Source of the DNA: Halieaceae bacterium
Lineage (GTDB): Bacteria > Pseudomonadota > Gammaproteobacteria > Pseudomonadales > Halieaceae
Direction: 5' to 3'
Assembly (NCBI GenBank): GCA_902518075.1
Contig: CABYEX010000002.1
Location: forward strand, 1 to 64,000
DNA: 64,000 nucleotides
Shown here: piece after piece, positions 1-8,694 of the stretch
Position numbering within the stretch: position 1 is the stretch's first letter
Layout of the letters: each line of letters begins with the position of its first letter
Notes under the pieces: model-generated
What the model saw: the letters and a program-made list of their open reading frames with translations, nothing else
Told to the model about the DNA's origin: nothing
Database searches by the model: none
Made by a program: the position numbers and the translations under genes

Positions 1-720
1 CTGGACGAATTGAAGCTCGTCTGTGACACCGCGCACCAGTTTGGCATCCCGGTGGTCGGACACTGTCGCAACGCCACCAGTACGCGAGATGCGGCCATCG
101 CTGGCTTCGACATGATCTTGCACGCCACCTACATGGATGACGAGGCGTTAAAAGCCGTCGTTGACCGCAAAGTGCCGCTGGTACCCACCTTTACATTCCA
201 AGCTAACTTGGCGGACTTTGGAGCCGCAATCGGCTCCGATGAGAACCTTCGAGAGGTGTTTCGCGCCGAAATCACCGAGAGCGTCGGAACCCTGCGCGCG
301 GCTTTTGACGCGGGCGTGCCGCTCGCGACCGGGAGCGAGAGCGGCTTCAGCCTGACGCCCTACGGTGACTGGCACTACCGCGAGCTTCAGGTTTTTGTCG
401 AAGATCTGGGCATGACGCCCTTGCAAGCTATTAACAGCGCCACCCAGCAAGGTGCCAGAGCGCTCAAGCTGGAAGGCGAACTGGGCTGCATCAAACCCGA
501 TTATCTTGCTGACATCCTAATTTTTGATGGTGAGCCAGAGATTCATATCACTCAGCTGGGAGACGCCGACCGGTTCCGCCACATCATGAAGGACGGCCGG
601 TGGATCGACACCAGCACAACCCTGCCCAAGGAGTGGCAATTGCCTGGCTGGCGGGTGAGCGAGTATTCGGAGCGCATCCTGACCAAGGAACTGGTGCAGT
701 CCATGGGGCTCAATCCTTAG
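1..720 (+). CDS. Amidohydrolase family protein, C-terminal part (cut by window edge)
   Basis: The frame is open to the left edge, so the N-terminal half with the first HxH metal motif is outside the window; 239 residues are visible. It resembles imidazolonepropionase-like / prolidase-like amidohydrolases: a TIM-barrel metal hydrolase for C-N bonds. His21 (in GHCRN) and His41 (in ILHATY) of the visible part sit where the family's two later metal-binding histidines lie. The strand-8 position, usually GTD or GSD, reads GSE (Glu113), which is unusual. The C-terminal small beta domain (KPDYLADILIFDG) is typical. It is the first visible gene of a plus-strand catabolic cluster, 115 bp before an SDR gene. 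The substrate is unknown. Confidence 0.8.
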   Translation: MDELKLVCDTAHQFGIPVVGHCRNATSTRDAAIAGFDMILHATYMDDEALKAVVDRKVPLVPTFTFQANLADFGAAIGSDENLREVFRAEITESVGTLRAAFDAGVPLATGSESGFSLTPYGDWHYRELQVFVEDLGMTPLQAINSATQQGARALKLEGELGCIKPDYLADILIFDGEPEIHITQLGDADRFRHIMKDGRWIDTSTTLPKEWQLPGWRVSEYSERILTKELVQSMGLNP

Positions 721-835
721 CCGATGAAGCAAAGGGGCAATGACATGAGCGATCCATGCGCCGGAGCAGCGGCTTGAGCCGATAAACAATAAACACTCAC
801 CTCTACCGTCAAAACGCATATGCAATGAGGTCAAC

Positions 836-1576
836 ATGAGAACAGCCGTGATTACCGGTGGGGCCGCCGGATTGGGCGCAGACGTTGCGCGCCGACTGAG
901 TGAGGCCGGATATCGCATCGGCATTTTTGATTTGGGCGCCGAGCGCGTCGCACAGACCGCATCCGAGATCGATAACGCGGTGGGCATCGAAGCCGATGTC
1001 ACCTCCCCGAAACAGATCGCAGCCGCTTTCGAGGCTTTCGGCGAGACGCCGGACCTTCTGGTGAACAACGCCGGGATTGTGCGCTTTGGCGCTATGGAAG
1101 TGCAGTCAGTGCAAGACTACATCGACGTGGTCAATGTGAATCTGCTAGGGAGCTGCTTCTGTGCACGGGAGATCGCGCCGGCCATGATGGAGAGAGGTTC
1201 AGGCCATATCATCAACTTTACGTCTATCAATGGCATTCACCCGGCCCCCGGAGTCGGACTCTACGGCCCGACCAAGGCTGCCATGGCGAATATGACGCAG
1301 GCCATGGCCATCGAATGGGGCCCAAAAGGGATCCGCGTAAACGCTATCGCGCCCGGCATGATCGACGCAGGCATGTCCAAACCGATCTTTGAAAATCCAA
1401 AAGTGCGGGCAGTAAGAGGCGGCGGTGTGCCGCTGCGGGCTTTGGGTGAGGCAGCCGATATTGCGGAGGCCGTGCTCTTTCTCGACTCCGAAGGCGCAAA
1501 ATACATCTCCGGTCACGAACTGGTGGTGGATGGCGGGGTCTCCACCAGCGTCATGGCCCACCTCCCACGCGAATGA
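836..1576 (+). CDS. SDR-family oxidoreductase
   Basis: A classical short-chain dehydrogenase/reductase of 246 residues. The Rossmann glycine motif GGAAGLG is at residues 8-14, NNAG at 77-80, catalytic Ser at about 130, Tyr143 and Lys147 in YGPTK, and the C-terminal GHELVVDGG cofactor/structural motif. Such enzymes oxidise or reduce alcohol/ketone groups with NAD(P). Asp at the end of beta-strand 2 (GIFDLG) suggests NAD preference. An SD-like GAGGT precedes the ATG. Its last codons overlap the next gene by 4 bp, so the two are probably translationally coupled. Context points to an intermediate step in degradation of the cluster's substrate; the exact substrate cannot be read from sequence. Confidence 0.88.
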   Translation: MRTAVITGGAAGLGADVARRLSEAGYRIGIFDLGAERVAQTASEIDNAVGIEADVTSPKQIAAAFEAFGETPDLLVNNAGIVRFGAMEVQSVQDYIDVVNVNLLGSCFCAREIAPAMMERGSGHIINFTSINGIHPAPGVGLYGPTKAAMANMTQAMAIEWGPKGIRVNAIAPGMIDAGMSKPIFENPKVRAVRGGGVPLRALGEAADIAEAVLFLDSEGAKYISGHELVVDGGVSTSVMAHLPRE

Positions 1577-2271
1577 CAGCTGCTCGGCAAAATCTAATCC
1601 TCGTCGGCGGCATCTTCCACGACTTTCACGCATCAGCCGAAGCGCTTGCAGCGGTATTGGCGCCGCTGGGCATCGAATCTCGCATCGAGGCCGATATCGA
1701 TGCTGGCGTCGCCAGCCTCGCTAAAAACCCAGTCGACCTGCTGACCATCAATGCGCTGCGCTGGGAAATGATGGGTGAAAAATATGACCCCTATCGCGAG
1801 ACAGAGGCCTATTCGCCTGCAAGCCAAACCCGGATCGGTATTGAGGCGCACCTGCAGGCAGGGGGCGCATTACTGGGTCTTCATACCGCGAGTATTTGCT
1901 TCTCTGACTGGCCAGAATGGGGCTCGCTGTTGGGTGGCCGCTGGGTTTGGGGCACCAGCTGGCACCCGCAACCCGAGGCGATAACTGTCGTGCCAGATAA
2001 AGATAACGCTCTGGCGGATCTACCCCCTTTTGAGGTGCACGATGAGCTCTATACCGATTTACTCCTTGAACCAGGCGCCCGAATACTGGCCCATGGCCGC
2101 AGCGCAGCCATGCCAACATCACAACCTATCGTGTGGTCGCACACGGTGGGCGCTGGACGGGCGATCTACGACGCGCTCGGCCACGACTGCAAATCTGTGC
2201 AGCATCCCTCCCATGCCCAGCTCCTGCGAGAGACCGTGAAGTGGGCGCTAGGTGAGGCAGATCCGCAATGA
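1573..2271 (+). CDS. ThuA-domain protein
   Basis: A 232-residue protein of the ThuA-like fold (class I glutamine amidotransferase-like), a family first tied to trehalose utilisation but found in many catabolic clusters with no settled reaction. The family landmarks are visible: GLHTA at 102-106, GGRW at 121-124 and a DELYT segment near residue 160. It starts with ATGA overlapping the preceding SDR stop and ends in an ATGA overlap with the following SDR, so it sits inside a tightly coupled operon. A second, diverged ThuA protein lies about 10 kb downstream next to the Rieske oxygenase gene, suggesting two related steps or subunits in the same pathway. Confidence 0.82.
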   Translation: MTAARQNLILVGGIFHDFHASAEALAAVLAPLGIESRIEADIDAGVASLAKNPVDLLTINALRWEMMGEKYDPYRETEAYSPASQTRIGIEAHLQAGGALLGLHTASICFSDWPEWGSLLGGRWVWGTSWHPQPEAITVVPDKDNALADLPPFEVHDELYTDLLLEPGARILAHGRSAAMPTSQPIVWSHTVGAGRAIYDALGHDCKSVQHPSHAQLLRETVKWALGEADPQ

Positions 2272-3068
2272 AGTCACTGGAAGGCATGTCGATACTGGTC
2301 ACCGGGGGTGGCTCAGGCATTGGCTTGGGTACGGCGCGGTACTGCATTGAGCGGGGTGCAAAGGTGACGATCTGCGGTCGACGCGAAGACAAGATTCAGG
2401 CCGCGGCCGCGGAACTGGGTGACGCCTGTCGCGGCCTCGCAGCCGACATCACCGTAGCGTCCGATCGCCAAAAATTGCTCGAGGCAGCCATCGACCACGG
2501 CGGCCAACTAGATGCACTGATTAACAACGCGGGCAACATGTATCGGGGGGCCATCACTGAACTGGACGAAGCCGCCCTCCAGGAAGTGTTTCACACCAAT
2601 GTGATCGCAGCCATGATGCTTACCGGCCTCTGCACACCGAGCCTCGCGCAACAGCAAGGCGCCGTGGTGTTCGTTGGGTCCATCCACACCCGCCGCGCTT
2701 TCCCCGGCGCCTCACCCTACGCCGCAACCAAAGCGGCCATACAAGGCCTGACCCGCGTGCTCGCCGCCGAGCTTGGTGAACGGAGGATTCGCGTAAACTG
2801 CCTGCTACCGGGCGCGGTGTTCACAGAAATTAACCAGCGTGCCGGCCTCATGGACGACGAAATGGCGTTGCAAAGACTGGAGGGAATGTCAGACTTGCAC
2901 GCCTTGGGCCGGATCGGCACCACAGCAGAAATTGCAGAAGCCATGGCTTACCTGATCTGCGCCGAGTGGGTAACAGGCGCCATGATTGATATCGATGGAG
3001 GCCTGGGTCTGGGCATCACCGCAGACCCTGCCATGAACAAGCGGAAGGAGAGTAGCCAAGATGAGTGA
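2268..3068 (+). CDS. SDR-family oxidoreductase
   Basis: The second short-chain dehydrogenase of the operon, 266 residues. TGGGSGIG is at 12-19, NNAG at 86-89, catalytic Ser138, Tyr151 and Lys155 in YAATK, and a C-terminal DIDGGLGLG motif. CGRRE after strand 2 places Arg residues where NADPH-preferring SDRs bind the 2'-phosphate, so it may use NADP(H), unlike the first SDR. It overlaps the ThuA gene by 4 bp upstream and the ferredoxin gene by 8 bp downstream. The pair of SDRs with apparently different cofactor preference would suit sequential redox steps on one substrate (inference). Confidence 0.87.
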   Translation: MKSLEGMSILVTGGGSGIGLGTARYCIERGAKVTICGRREDKIQAAAAELGDACRGLAADITVASDRQKLLEAAIDHGGQLDALINNAGNMYRGAITELDEAALQEVFHTNVIAAMMLTGLCTPSLAQQQGAVVFVGSIHTRRAFPGASPYAATKAAIQGLTRVLAAELGERRIRVNCLLPGAVFTEINQRAGLMDDEMALQRLEGMSDLHALGRIGTTAEIAEAMAYLICAEWVTGAMIDIDGGLGLGITADPAMNKRKESSQDE

Positions 3069-3390
3069 ACCCATCAGCGTGCATGTCACCACTCGAGAGG
3101 GGGAGCAGCGAACCGTCACACAGGGCGCAGGTCACCAGACGCTGATGCAGGTGCTCTACGATGAGGATATCGGTGTCGAAGCCATTTGCGGTGGCTGCAT
3201 CTCCTGCGCCACCTGCCATGTCCTGATAGAACCTGAGTGGATGAGCAAATTACCCGAGCGGGATCAGGCCGAACTGATGCTGCTACAGTACGCGGAACAC
3301 TATGATCCCGACCGCTCACGCCTCAGCTGCCAGCTGGCGCTCGGGCCCGAGATCGATGGCATGCCGCTGACTATTGCACCCGAAGAGTGA
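3061..3390 (+). CDS. 2Fe-2S ferredoxin (adrenodoxin/putidaredoxin type)
   Basis: A 109-residue soluble ferredoxin. Cluster ligands are Cys43, Cys49 and Cys52 in the CGG-x3-CATCHV pattern plus Cys90 near RLSCQLAL, matching the vertebrate-type 2Fe-2S ferredoxins that feed electrons to P450s and Rieske oxygenases. The start overlaps the SDR stop by 8 bp. The likely partner is the Rieske oxygenase encoded at about 10.9 kb; no ferredoxin reductase is visible in the window, so it must come from outside this stretch. Assignment of the family is firm; the partner is inferred from context. Confidence 0.92.
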   Translation: MSEPISVHVTTREGEQRTVTQGAGHQTLMQVLYDEDIGVEAICGGCISCATCHVLIEPEWMSKLPERDQAELMLLQYAEHYDPDRSRLSCQLALGPEIDGMPLTIAPEE

Positions 3391-3435
3391 GCTTCACGCT
3401 GTGACCGCATGCACTGCAATGTCAGGGGCTTGGTC

Positions 3436-4452
3436 GTGACCGACCGTGCCGCGCTCTCCAACGCTGGCTCGATTGATATCCATGCCCACGCGGTGCTTGC
3501 GGGCTCTATGGGTACCGCTGGACACCACGGACCGGAGATCGGCTACACCGAATCGGGCGCGCCTTGGTTCCGAGTCGGAGATTATCGTCTTGATGGCGTT
3601 CGCTACGAGGGCAGCCCGTTTATGGAGGCCGAGGTCCGGCTGGCCAATATGGACGCAGCGGGCATCGATTTTCAGGTCCTCTCCCCCAACCCCTTGACCT
3701 ATTTCCATCATATCGGCGCCAGCGACGCCGTGAGGTTTTGCGAGCAACATAACAATGCACTGGCCGAGATCGTGCTTGCGCACTCCACTCGGCTGGCCGG
3801 CTTTGCGGCATTACCCATGCAAGATGTTGGAGCAGCCTGCGCGGAACTCGAACGCGCCTTAACAGAACTCGACTTGTTGGGCGCCTATATCGGCACCGAT
3901 ATCGGCCGTCCGTTGAATGACCCTGCACTGGACCCGTTTTATGAGAAGGTCGTGGAACTCAATGTGCCGCTGATGATTCACCCCGCTCCTGCGGGTATCG
4001 ACGGACCTGCGGGCGATCCGAATCTAAAACAATTTGACCTCGATCTGCTCACCGGTTTCGCGGCGCAAGAGTCAATCGCTGTCGCAACGCTTATCTTTGG
4101 CGGGGTACTGCATCGGCATCCCGATATCGATATCTGCCTGAGTCATGCCGGGGGCACCATGACATCACTGATCGGCCGCTTTAACCGCGCCTGCACCAAA
4201 CGGCCTTGGGTACCCGAACACCTCCAGTACGACGGTGCCTTCGAGGAATCACTGCAGAAACTGTGGTTCGACACCCATGTTCATGACCCGCGGGTGTTGA
4301 ACTGGGTCATCGACATCATGGGCACCGACAATCTACTGCTAGGCACCAATTTTGCGGGCTGGGACCAACACGCGATGACGCAGGATGTGCCGGCGGAATT
4401 GGCGCTAACGATGGCCGACAACGCGAAACGCCTGCTGAGAGTTAACGCTTGA
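3436..4452 (+). CDS. ACMSD-like amidohydrolase family 2 protein
   Basis: A TIM-barrel protein of the amidohydrolase_2 group (aminocarboxymuconate-semialdehyde decarboxylase, gamma-resorcylate decarboxylase and relatives), usually decarboxylating or hydrolysing aromatic acids. IDIHAHA gives the N-terminal HxH; MIHPAP and CLSHAGG give the later His residues. The strand-8 motif, normally GTD or GSD, reads GTNFAGWD, so the usual Asp ligand is Asn. I prefer the GTG start because an AGGGG lies 7 nt upstream; an in-frame ATG at 3409 has no such site. The MFS gene begins 1 nt after its stop. In this context it probably acts on a ring-cleavage or ring-carboxylated intermediate (inference). Confidence 0.8.
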   Translation: MTDRAALSNAGSIDIHAHAVLAGSMGTAGHHGPEIGYTESGAPWFRVGDYRLDGVRYEGSPFMEAEVRLANMDAAGIDFQVLSPNPLTYFHHIGASDAVRFCEQHNNALAEIVLAHSTRLAGFAALPMQDVGAACAELERALTELDLLGAYIGTDIGRPLNDPALDPFYEKVVELNVPLMIHPAPAGIDGPAGDPNLKQFDLDLLTGFAAQESIAVATLIFGGVLHRHPDIDICLSHAGGTMTSLIGRFNRACTKRPWVPEHLQYDGAFEESLQKLWFDTHVHDPRVLNWVIDIMGTDNLLLGTNFAGWDQHAMTQDVPAELALTMADNAKRLLRVNA

Positions 4453-4453
4453 C

Positions 4454-5692
4454 ATGGTAGGGCCGACCGAGCGGGAGCTCGCACAGCGCTGGCCGCTGAT
4501 TATGGCGACCTGCATGGGCATCATCAGCAGCTCCTTTGTGTTGCCTTACTACTCCATCGGAGCGCTACTCACACCGGTGACCGAAGAGTTCGGATGGAGC
4601 CGCGCGCAGTTTCAGGCTGCCATTTTGTTTAGCTCTGGCTTGGGGGCGCTGACTTCACCACTGATTGGCTGGCTGAACGACAAATACGGCCCGAGACGTG
4701 TCGCCCTCCCCTCTATGATCGGCCTGTCTCTCGGATTGCTGACTGCCTCCCAAATTCAAGGCGACTTGTGGATGCTGTTTCTCGCCTACGGCATGATGGC
4801 GTTGCTGGGCGCTGGCACGATACCTGTGACCTGGACGCGGGCTATCGCGACCAGTTTCTTTAAAAGAAGAGGCCTGGCTCTCGGACTGGCGCTGACAGGC
4901 ACCGGTATCTGTGCGTCAGTCGCGCCGCATTACACCGTATGGCTGACCGATCAGTTTGGTTGGCGAGGCGCGTATGTCGGCCTCGCGTTAGTACCGCTAT
5001 TGCTCGCCTGGCCCATGCTGTACTTCCTGTTCAGGCCGCTGGATGCGCACTCCCAAAGCGAGAATCACGAGCCCGAGGCCTCAGCAGCACTCGAGAGCGG
5101 CCTGACCTTGGGTGAAGCCGTCCGGGGATATCGCTTTTGGGTCCTGCTACTGTCGATTCTGTTTGCTTATCAGGGTTTCTCGGGCATCGGACCCAACTTG
5201 CTCCCTTCGCTCACTGATGATGGCTTCAGCCGGGAGCAGGCTGCGTCGGTGCAAAGCGTGTTTGGCCTCTCGATCATCATCGGGCGCGTGGTGGTGGGAT
5301 ACCTGGTGGATCGATTATGGGCGCCGGGAGTTGCCGCTTTCTGCCTGGCCATACCCGCCGCGGGTGCGGCCATGCTTCACGGCTCACAGAGTTTTGAAAC
5401 CGCCGCGCTCGCCGCGTTTCTGATCGGCTTTGCAGCCGGCGCAGAACTGGATCTGATGGCCTTCCTTGCGGCGCGCTACTTTGGGTTGGCTCACTACGCC
5501 AAGATTTACTCGATTCTTTATGCCACTCTTGCCGTCTGCTCCGGCACCGCACCGATGATTTTCGCCTCGGTCTACGACACCACAGGCAGCTACGACCTCG
5601 GCTACACCGTCGCAGCCGCGCTGTTCTTGGTTTCAGTGGTGCTCATCCTACTGCTCGGGCGTTACCCCAAAGAATATGAGGGCGGGCACTAA
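4454..5692 (+). CDS. MFS transporter (monocarboxylate-type)
   Basis: A 412-residue inner-membrane major facilitator with about 12 hydrophobic segments and a cytoplasmic loop between helices 2 and 3 (NDKYGPRR, motif A). The central loop, residues about 195-220, is hydrophilic and Glu-rich. The sequence resembles oxalate/formate or monocarboxylate-type MFS porters. It starts 1 nt after the stop of the ACMSD-like gene, so it is in the same operon and probably imports the cluster's substrate or exports an intermediate. The convergent cupin gene begins just past its end with no clear terminator between. Confidence 0.85.
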   Translation: MVGPTERELAQRWPLIMATCMGIISSSFVLPYYSIGALLTPVTEEFGWSRAQFQAAILFSSGLGALTSPLIGWLNDKYGPRRVALPSMIGLSLGLLTASQIQGDLWMLFLAYGMMALLGAGTIPVTWTRAIATSFFKRRGLALGLALTGTGICASVAPHYTVWLTDQFGWRGAYVGLALVPLLLAWPMLYFLFRPLDAHSQSENHEPEASAALESGLTLGEAVRGYRFWVLLLSILFAYQGFSGIGPNLLPSLTDDGFSREQAASVQSVFGLSIIIGRVVVGYLVDRLWAPGVAAFCLAIPAAGAAMLHGSQSFETAALAAFLIGFAAGAELDLMAFLAARYFGLAHYAKIYSILYATLAVCSGTAPMIFASVYDTTGSYDLGYTVAAALFLVSVVLILLLGRYPKEYEGGH

Positions 5693-5714
5693 GCAGCCTC
5701 ACTCAACCGATGCT

Positions 5715-6785
5715 TTATGAACCAATTGGCGCCCAGGCCAAAAGACTACTGTCATTGGTGAACGTATTTGGAACCAGTTTGGAACCACCAGCTTCTGCCA
5801 GCGCAACGTACTCCATCCACGACAGAACTGCGACAACCGGAGTGCCTAACCCACTGTCGAACATTAAAGGGCCGTAAATATTAGCGAAATAGATCAAATC
5901 TTCATCCGTCACGCGCTGGCTAGCATCGTGGCGCGCACCAGGGGGCTCAAAGTACCAAGTGCCGGGACCGTAACCTTCTGGAGGCCCCGCTCGAACACCA
6001 ATGCGCCCCTCCAATATTAAAAAATCGCTGCCCCCAATATGATTGTGAGGAGCAGCAACACCGTTATGTTTTACCATCAAAGAGACATAACCCGTCTCCT
6101 GACTCACCCTCAGAACCTTGAGGCCAATGTCTGGCAAATCGGGGTTCACAACCCACGGCACCGACCGGCAATCGACAAAATAAGGATGGCCTAGTTTGGA
6201 GGCATCGGTGTCTAAAACAGCCGAGAACTGCGGGCCCACATTTGCGCCAGCGATTACCAAACTTTCACCCTCTCCATCATATTCATCTCTTGGCAACATA
6301 CATTCGGCTAAGGTATTGGGAACAGTATTTATCTGTGCTTTCCGAGCCATCTGCCTAATGTCGGCGCTGGTAATCAACCTAGCAACTTGATTATCACTGG
6401 TTAGCAATGCAAGAGCGCCATAGGAATTGATCAAGATTTCTGTGTCACTAATCGCAAGCAGATTCTTAAGGCAAGTGTTAGCAGCCATGTACCCCCAGAC
6501 GCCTGGCTCCAACTTGCTTTCACCGCTCTCATCTTGAAGATGCATTTCGCCAGACAGAACCAACATGTCCATCCCAGACAGACACATCAGTCGTTCCAGA
6601 CTCGAACCTTGAGATAATTTGGCAATCAGATTGAACATGCCGCTTTCTAGACTGGCCCGAAGCGGTTTCACCGAAAATCCACCTACTCCTGCTATTTCCA
6701 ACCAGGGCAGCGCGTTAGTATCTACTCCGCCCTCATTCCCGTCGGGGTCGAACTCTGGATTGAACGCCAAAGATCCTTCACTCAT
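5715..6785 (-). CDS. Double-cupin domain protein
   Basis: A 356-residue acidic protein with two cupin-like beta-barrel halves. The second half contains HNHIGGSDFLILEG and a later GTWYFEPPGARHD, the classical cupin 1 and 2 motifs with His and Glu metal ligands. The first half has GMDMLVLSGEM and EPGVWGY but fewer His residues, so only one half may bind metal. Proteins like this are annotated as cupin or acetylacetone-cleaving-like and often act as dioxygenases or anti-sigma (ChrR) folds. It is transcribed alone, convergent with the MFS gene and divergent from the VOC gene. The function cannot be fixed from sequence. Confidence 0.72.
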   Translation of the reverse strand: MSEGSLAFNPEFDPDGNEGGVDTNALPWLEIAGVGGFSVKPLRASLESGMFNLIAKLSQGSSLERLMCLSGMDMLVLSGEMHLQDESGESKLEPGVWGYMAANTCLKNLLAISDTEILINSYGALALLTSDNQVARLITSADIRQMARKAQINTVPNTLAECMLPRDEYDGEGESLVIAGANVGPQFSAVLDTDASKLGHPYFVDCRSVPWVVNPDLPDIGLKVLRVSQETGYVSLMVKHNGVAAPHNHIGGSDFLILEGRIGVRAGPPEGYGPGTWYFEPPGARHDASQRVTDEDLIYFANIYGPLMFDSGLGTPVVAVLSWMEYVALAEAGGSKLVPNTFTNDSSLLAWAPIGS

Positions 6786-6976
6786 GAGGATTCTCCTTAT
6801 CGGTCTTTAGCTGTAAAACTAACGCATTCAGACACATCTCAAAAGGCAAAGGCCGCCCCAACCAAATCGTTTTCCTTACTGGCATGACCGCCTTGCACCG
6901 TCAGCAAAACGATCACTTGTCAGAGCAACCTCGGACGCTTAGTTTGATCTCTGCTCACACCAATGGTTATTCAATT

Positions 6977-7510
6977 ATGACAAGCCAGACCACAGCCACC
7001 GATGGCTTCGTGCTCAATCAGACCATGATGCGCATCAAGGATCCCGCGCCATCTCTGGACTTCTACCAGCAGGTACTGGGTATGACCCTCTACCAGCGCG
7101 TTGATTTCGCCGAAATGTCTTTCTCTCTGTATTTCTTGGGTTACCCCTCCAACCACCCGGGAGAGAGCCTACCCAGCGAGCCCGCTGAGCGATCTCGATT
7201 CACCTTTCAGCAAAGCGCCCTATTGGAGCTCACCCATAACTGGGGTACGGAAGACGACGAAAATTTCGAGGGATATCACGACGGCAATGCCGAACCCCGC
7301 GGCTTTGGTCACATCGGGATCACGGTGCCCGACGTGGACGGCGCCTGCCAACGCTTTGAGGAACTGGGGGTCGAGTTTGTCAAAAGGCCCAACGACGGCT
7401 CAATGAGAGGGCTGGCCTTCATTAAAGATCCCGACGGCTACTGGATTGAGATACTGAACTCTGACGCCATCACTTCATTGATCGGCGAGCGGGGAGCGCT
7501 GAGTCACTGA
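6977..7510 (+). CDS. VOC-family glyoxalase/dioxygenase-like protein
   Basis: A protein of 177 residues from this start, of the vicinal-oxygen-chelate fold. The N-terminal [18 protein letters not shown] and the following LGM.LYQR segment, then [12 protein letters not shown] and the C-terminal [12 protein letters not shown], closely match lactoylglutathione lyase (GloA). It could be a true glyoxalase I detoxifying methylglyoxal, or a family member recruited by the cluster. His in LELTHNWG and GHIGI and the Glu in WIEIL are in metal-ligand positions. Neither this ATG nor the in-frame ATG at 6884 has a clear SD; I chose the one that gives normal GloA length. Confidence 0.78.
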   Translation: MTSQTTATDGFVLNQTMMRIKDPAPSLDFYQQVLGMTLYQRVDFAEMSFSLYFLGYPSNHPGESLPSEPAERSRFTFQQSALLELTHNWGTEDDENFEGYHDGNAEPRGFGHIGITVPDVDGACQRFEELGVEFVKRPNDGSMRGLAFIKDPDGYWIEILNSDAITSLIGERGALSH

Positions 7511-7525
7511 TCAGCTAGCTTAGCC

Positions 7526-8491
7526 TTAAACCATCTCTTCCGCCGCACGCTGACGCGTTTCCGTCGGCGATTCTTGGTACTGTGCACGATAGCGCTTACT
7601 GAAGTGCGAGATATTAGAGAAGCCCCAGGCATAAGCGATCTGACCAATCTGAAGATGCGCGCCAACCGGACTGGAGAGATCTCTTTGACAGCCCGCCAGA
7701 CGTTTGAGAATGATGAGTTCGTTTACGGTGACTGACTGATCGCGGAAAAGCCAGTGCAGATAGCGCTTGGAAATTCTGTGCACGTTCGCAATCTGGCTCA
7801 CGCTCAGTGTGGGGTCGGGAAGATGCTGGTCAATGTAGCGGATGATTTCGCACCGCTGCCGCTCACGGAGGCTTTTATCGTGGTTCGAGTCTCCCGGTAG
7901 CGCTCCCATCACGAAGGCATTGACCGCATCGAGTATGGTTTCGGACTCAACCTCCGCATCGTCAAAATCGCGATCAGCAACCGCCCTGATCAGATTATTC
8001 AGTAAAAATCGGCTGCCCGAGGATGGGTCAAATTTGCGCGGCATCTGGTTGAGTGCCGAGAGCGCGTTGTGGCTGAGCAGACGGGAAGGCATTGCCAGCG
8101 CCACCTTATGCAGTGACTCGTAAACCTCAAACTGGGTCGCCTTGGAACTATCCCAGACAAAGGTGTCACCGGCGGCAACGGTGTAACGTTCCCCGCCAAA
8201 CTCAATGTGCTCCCCCCCTTCAAGGTAGCTAAGCAATATGACCGATGGCTCCTCGATGCTCTCGGCATGTTTCTCGGTACGATAACCCGAACAGGGATCG
8301 CATCGACTCTCAATGACATTGATGTCGCCGATCACCTTATGACGAAGGGAGGCGCTAAATGGGCCGCCGGGCGTTTTGCCCGGACACCAGTCCGAACCCT
8401 GCGCGAACATTAGCTTGTCTACCCAGGCCTCATAGGCATCCGCACCCCGAATACCACTTGATTCCCAGGACTCTCGCACGAAACAGTTCAT
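7526..8491 (-). CDS. AraC-family transcriptional regulator
   Basis: A 321-residue regulator. The N-terminal two thirds form an AraC_binding_2-like sensor domain (EEPSVILLSYLEGGEHIEFG region). The C-terminal about 100 residues hold two helix-turn-helix motifs: SVSQIANVHRISKRYLHWLF and IGQIAYAWGFSNISHFSKRY. This subfamily typically controls aromatic or hydrocarbon catabolic genes. It is divergent from the TonB-dependent receptor gene across a 203-bp gap and is the only obvious intact regulator in the window, so it is the best candidate for control of the left cluster. The effector is unknown. Confidence 0.88.
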   Translation of the reverse strand: MNCFVRESWESSGIRGADAYEAWVDKLMFAQGSDWCPGKTPGGPFSASLRHKVIGDINVIESRCDPCSGYRTEKHAESIEEPSVILLSYLEGGEHIEFGGERYTVAAGDTFVWDSSKATQFEVYESLHKVALAMPSRLLSHNALSALNQMPRKFDPSSGSRFLLNNLIRAVADRDFDDAEVESETILDAVNAFVMGALPGDSNHDKSLRERQRCEIIRYIDQHLPDPTLSVSQIANVHRISKRYLHWLFRDQSVTVNELIILKRLAGCQRDLSSPVGAHLQIGQIAYAWGFSNISHFSKRYRAQYQESPTETRQRAAEEMV

Positions 8492-8694
8492 TTATCAGTC
8501 TTATTGGTCTCGCTACAGATACACACTATCAACTAGGGCGATTTGGTCAAGTCAGCAGCTCATCGCAGGTACCGACCATTTCACCCAGAGAAAAACCCCT
8601 TGTCCCTCTGAGCACAGGTCTGCGCGGCCGGTGTGCATATACTGATTTTGTCGACACCTCGACTGTCTAAACACACCATAAGAGAGGACAGCGC
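8492..8694. promoter_or_regulatory. Divergent promoter region between araC-type gene and TonB receptor gene
   Basis: This 203-bp gap separates two divergent genes and must hold promoters for both. On the plus strand an extended -10-like TGTGCATATACT lies about 55 bp before the receptor ATG, but no good -35 stands at 17 bp, which fits activator dependence. A strong SD (GAGAGGA) precedes the receptor start by 6 nt. I could not identify convincing AraC half-site repeats by eye. Confidence 0.45.

Noticed and set aside
6878..6897. Possible sigma-54 promoter (TGGCATG ... TTGCA) before the VOC gene
   Set aside because: The GG and GC doublets are 12 bp apart instead of 10, so the spacing is wrong for sigma-54.
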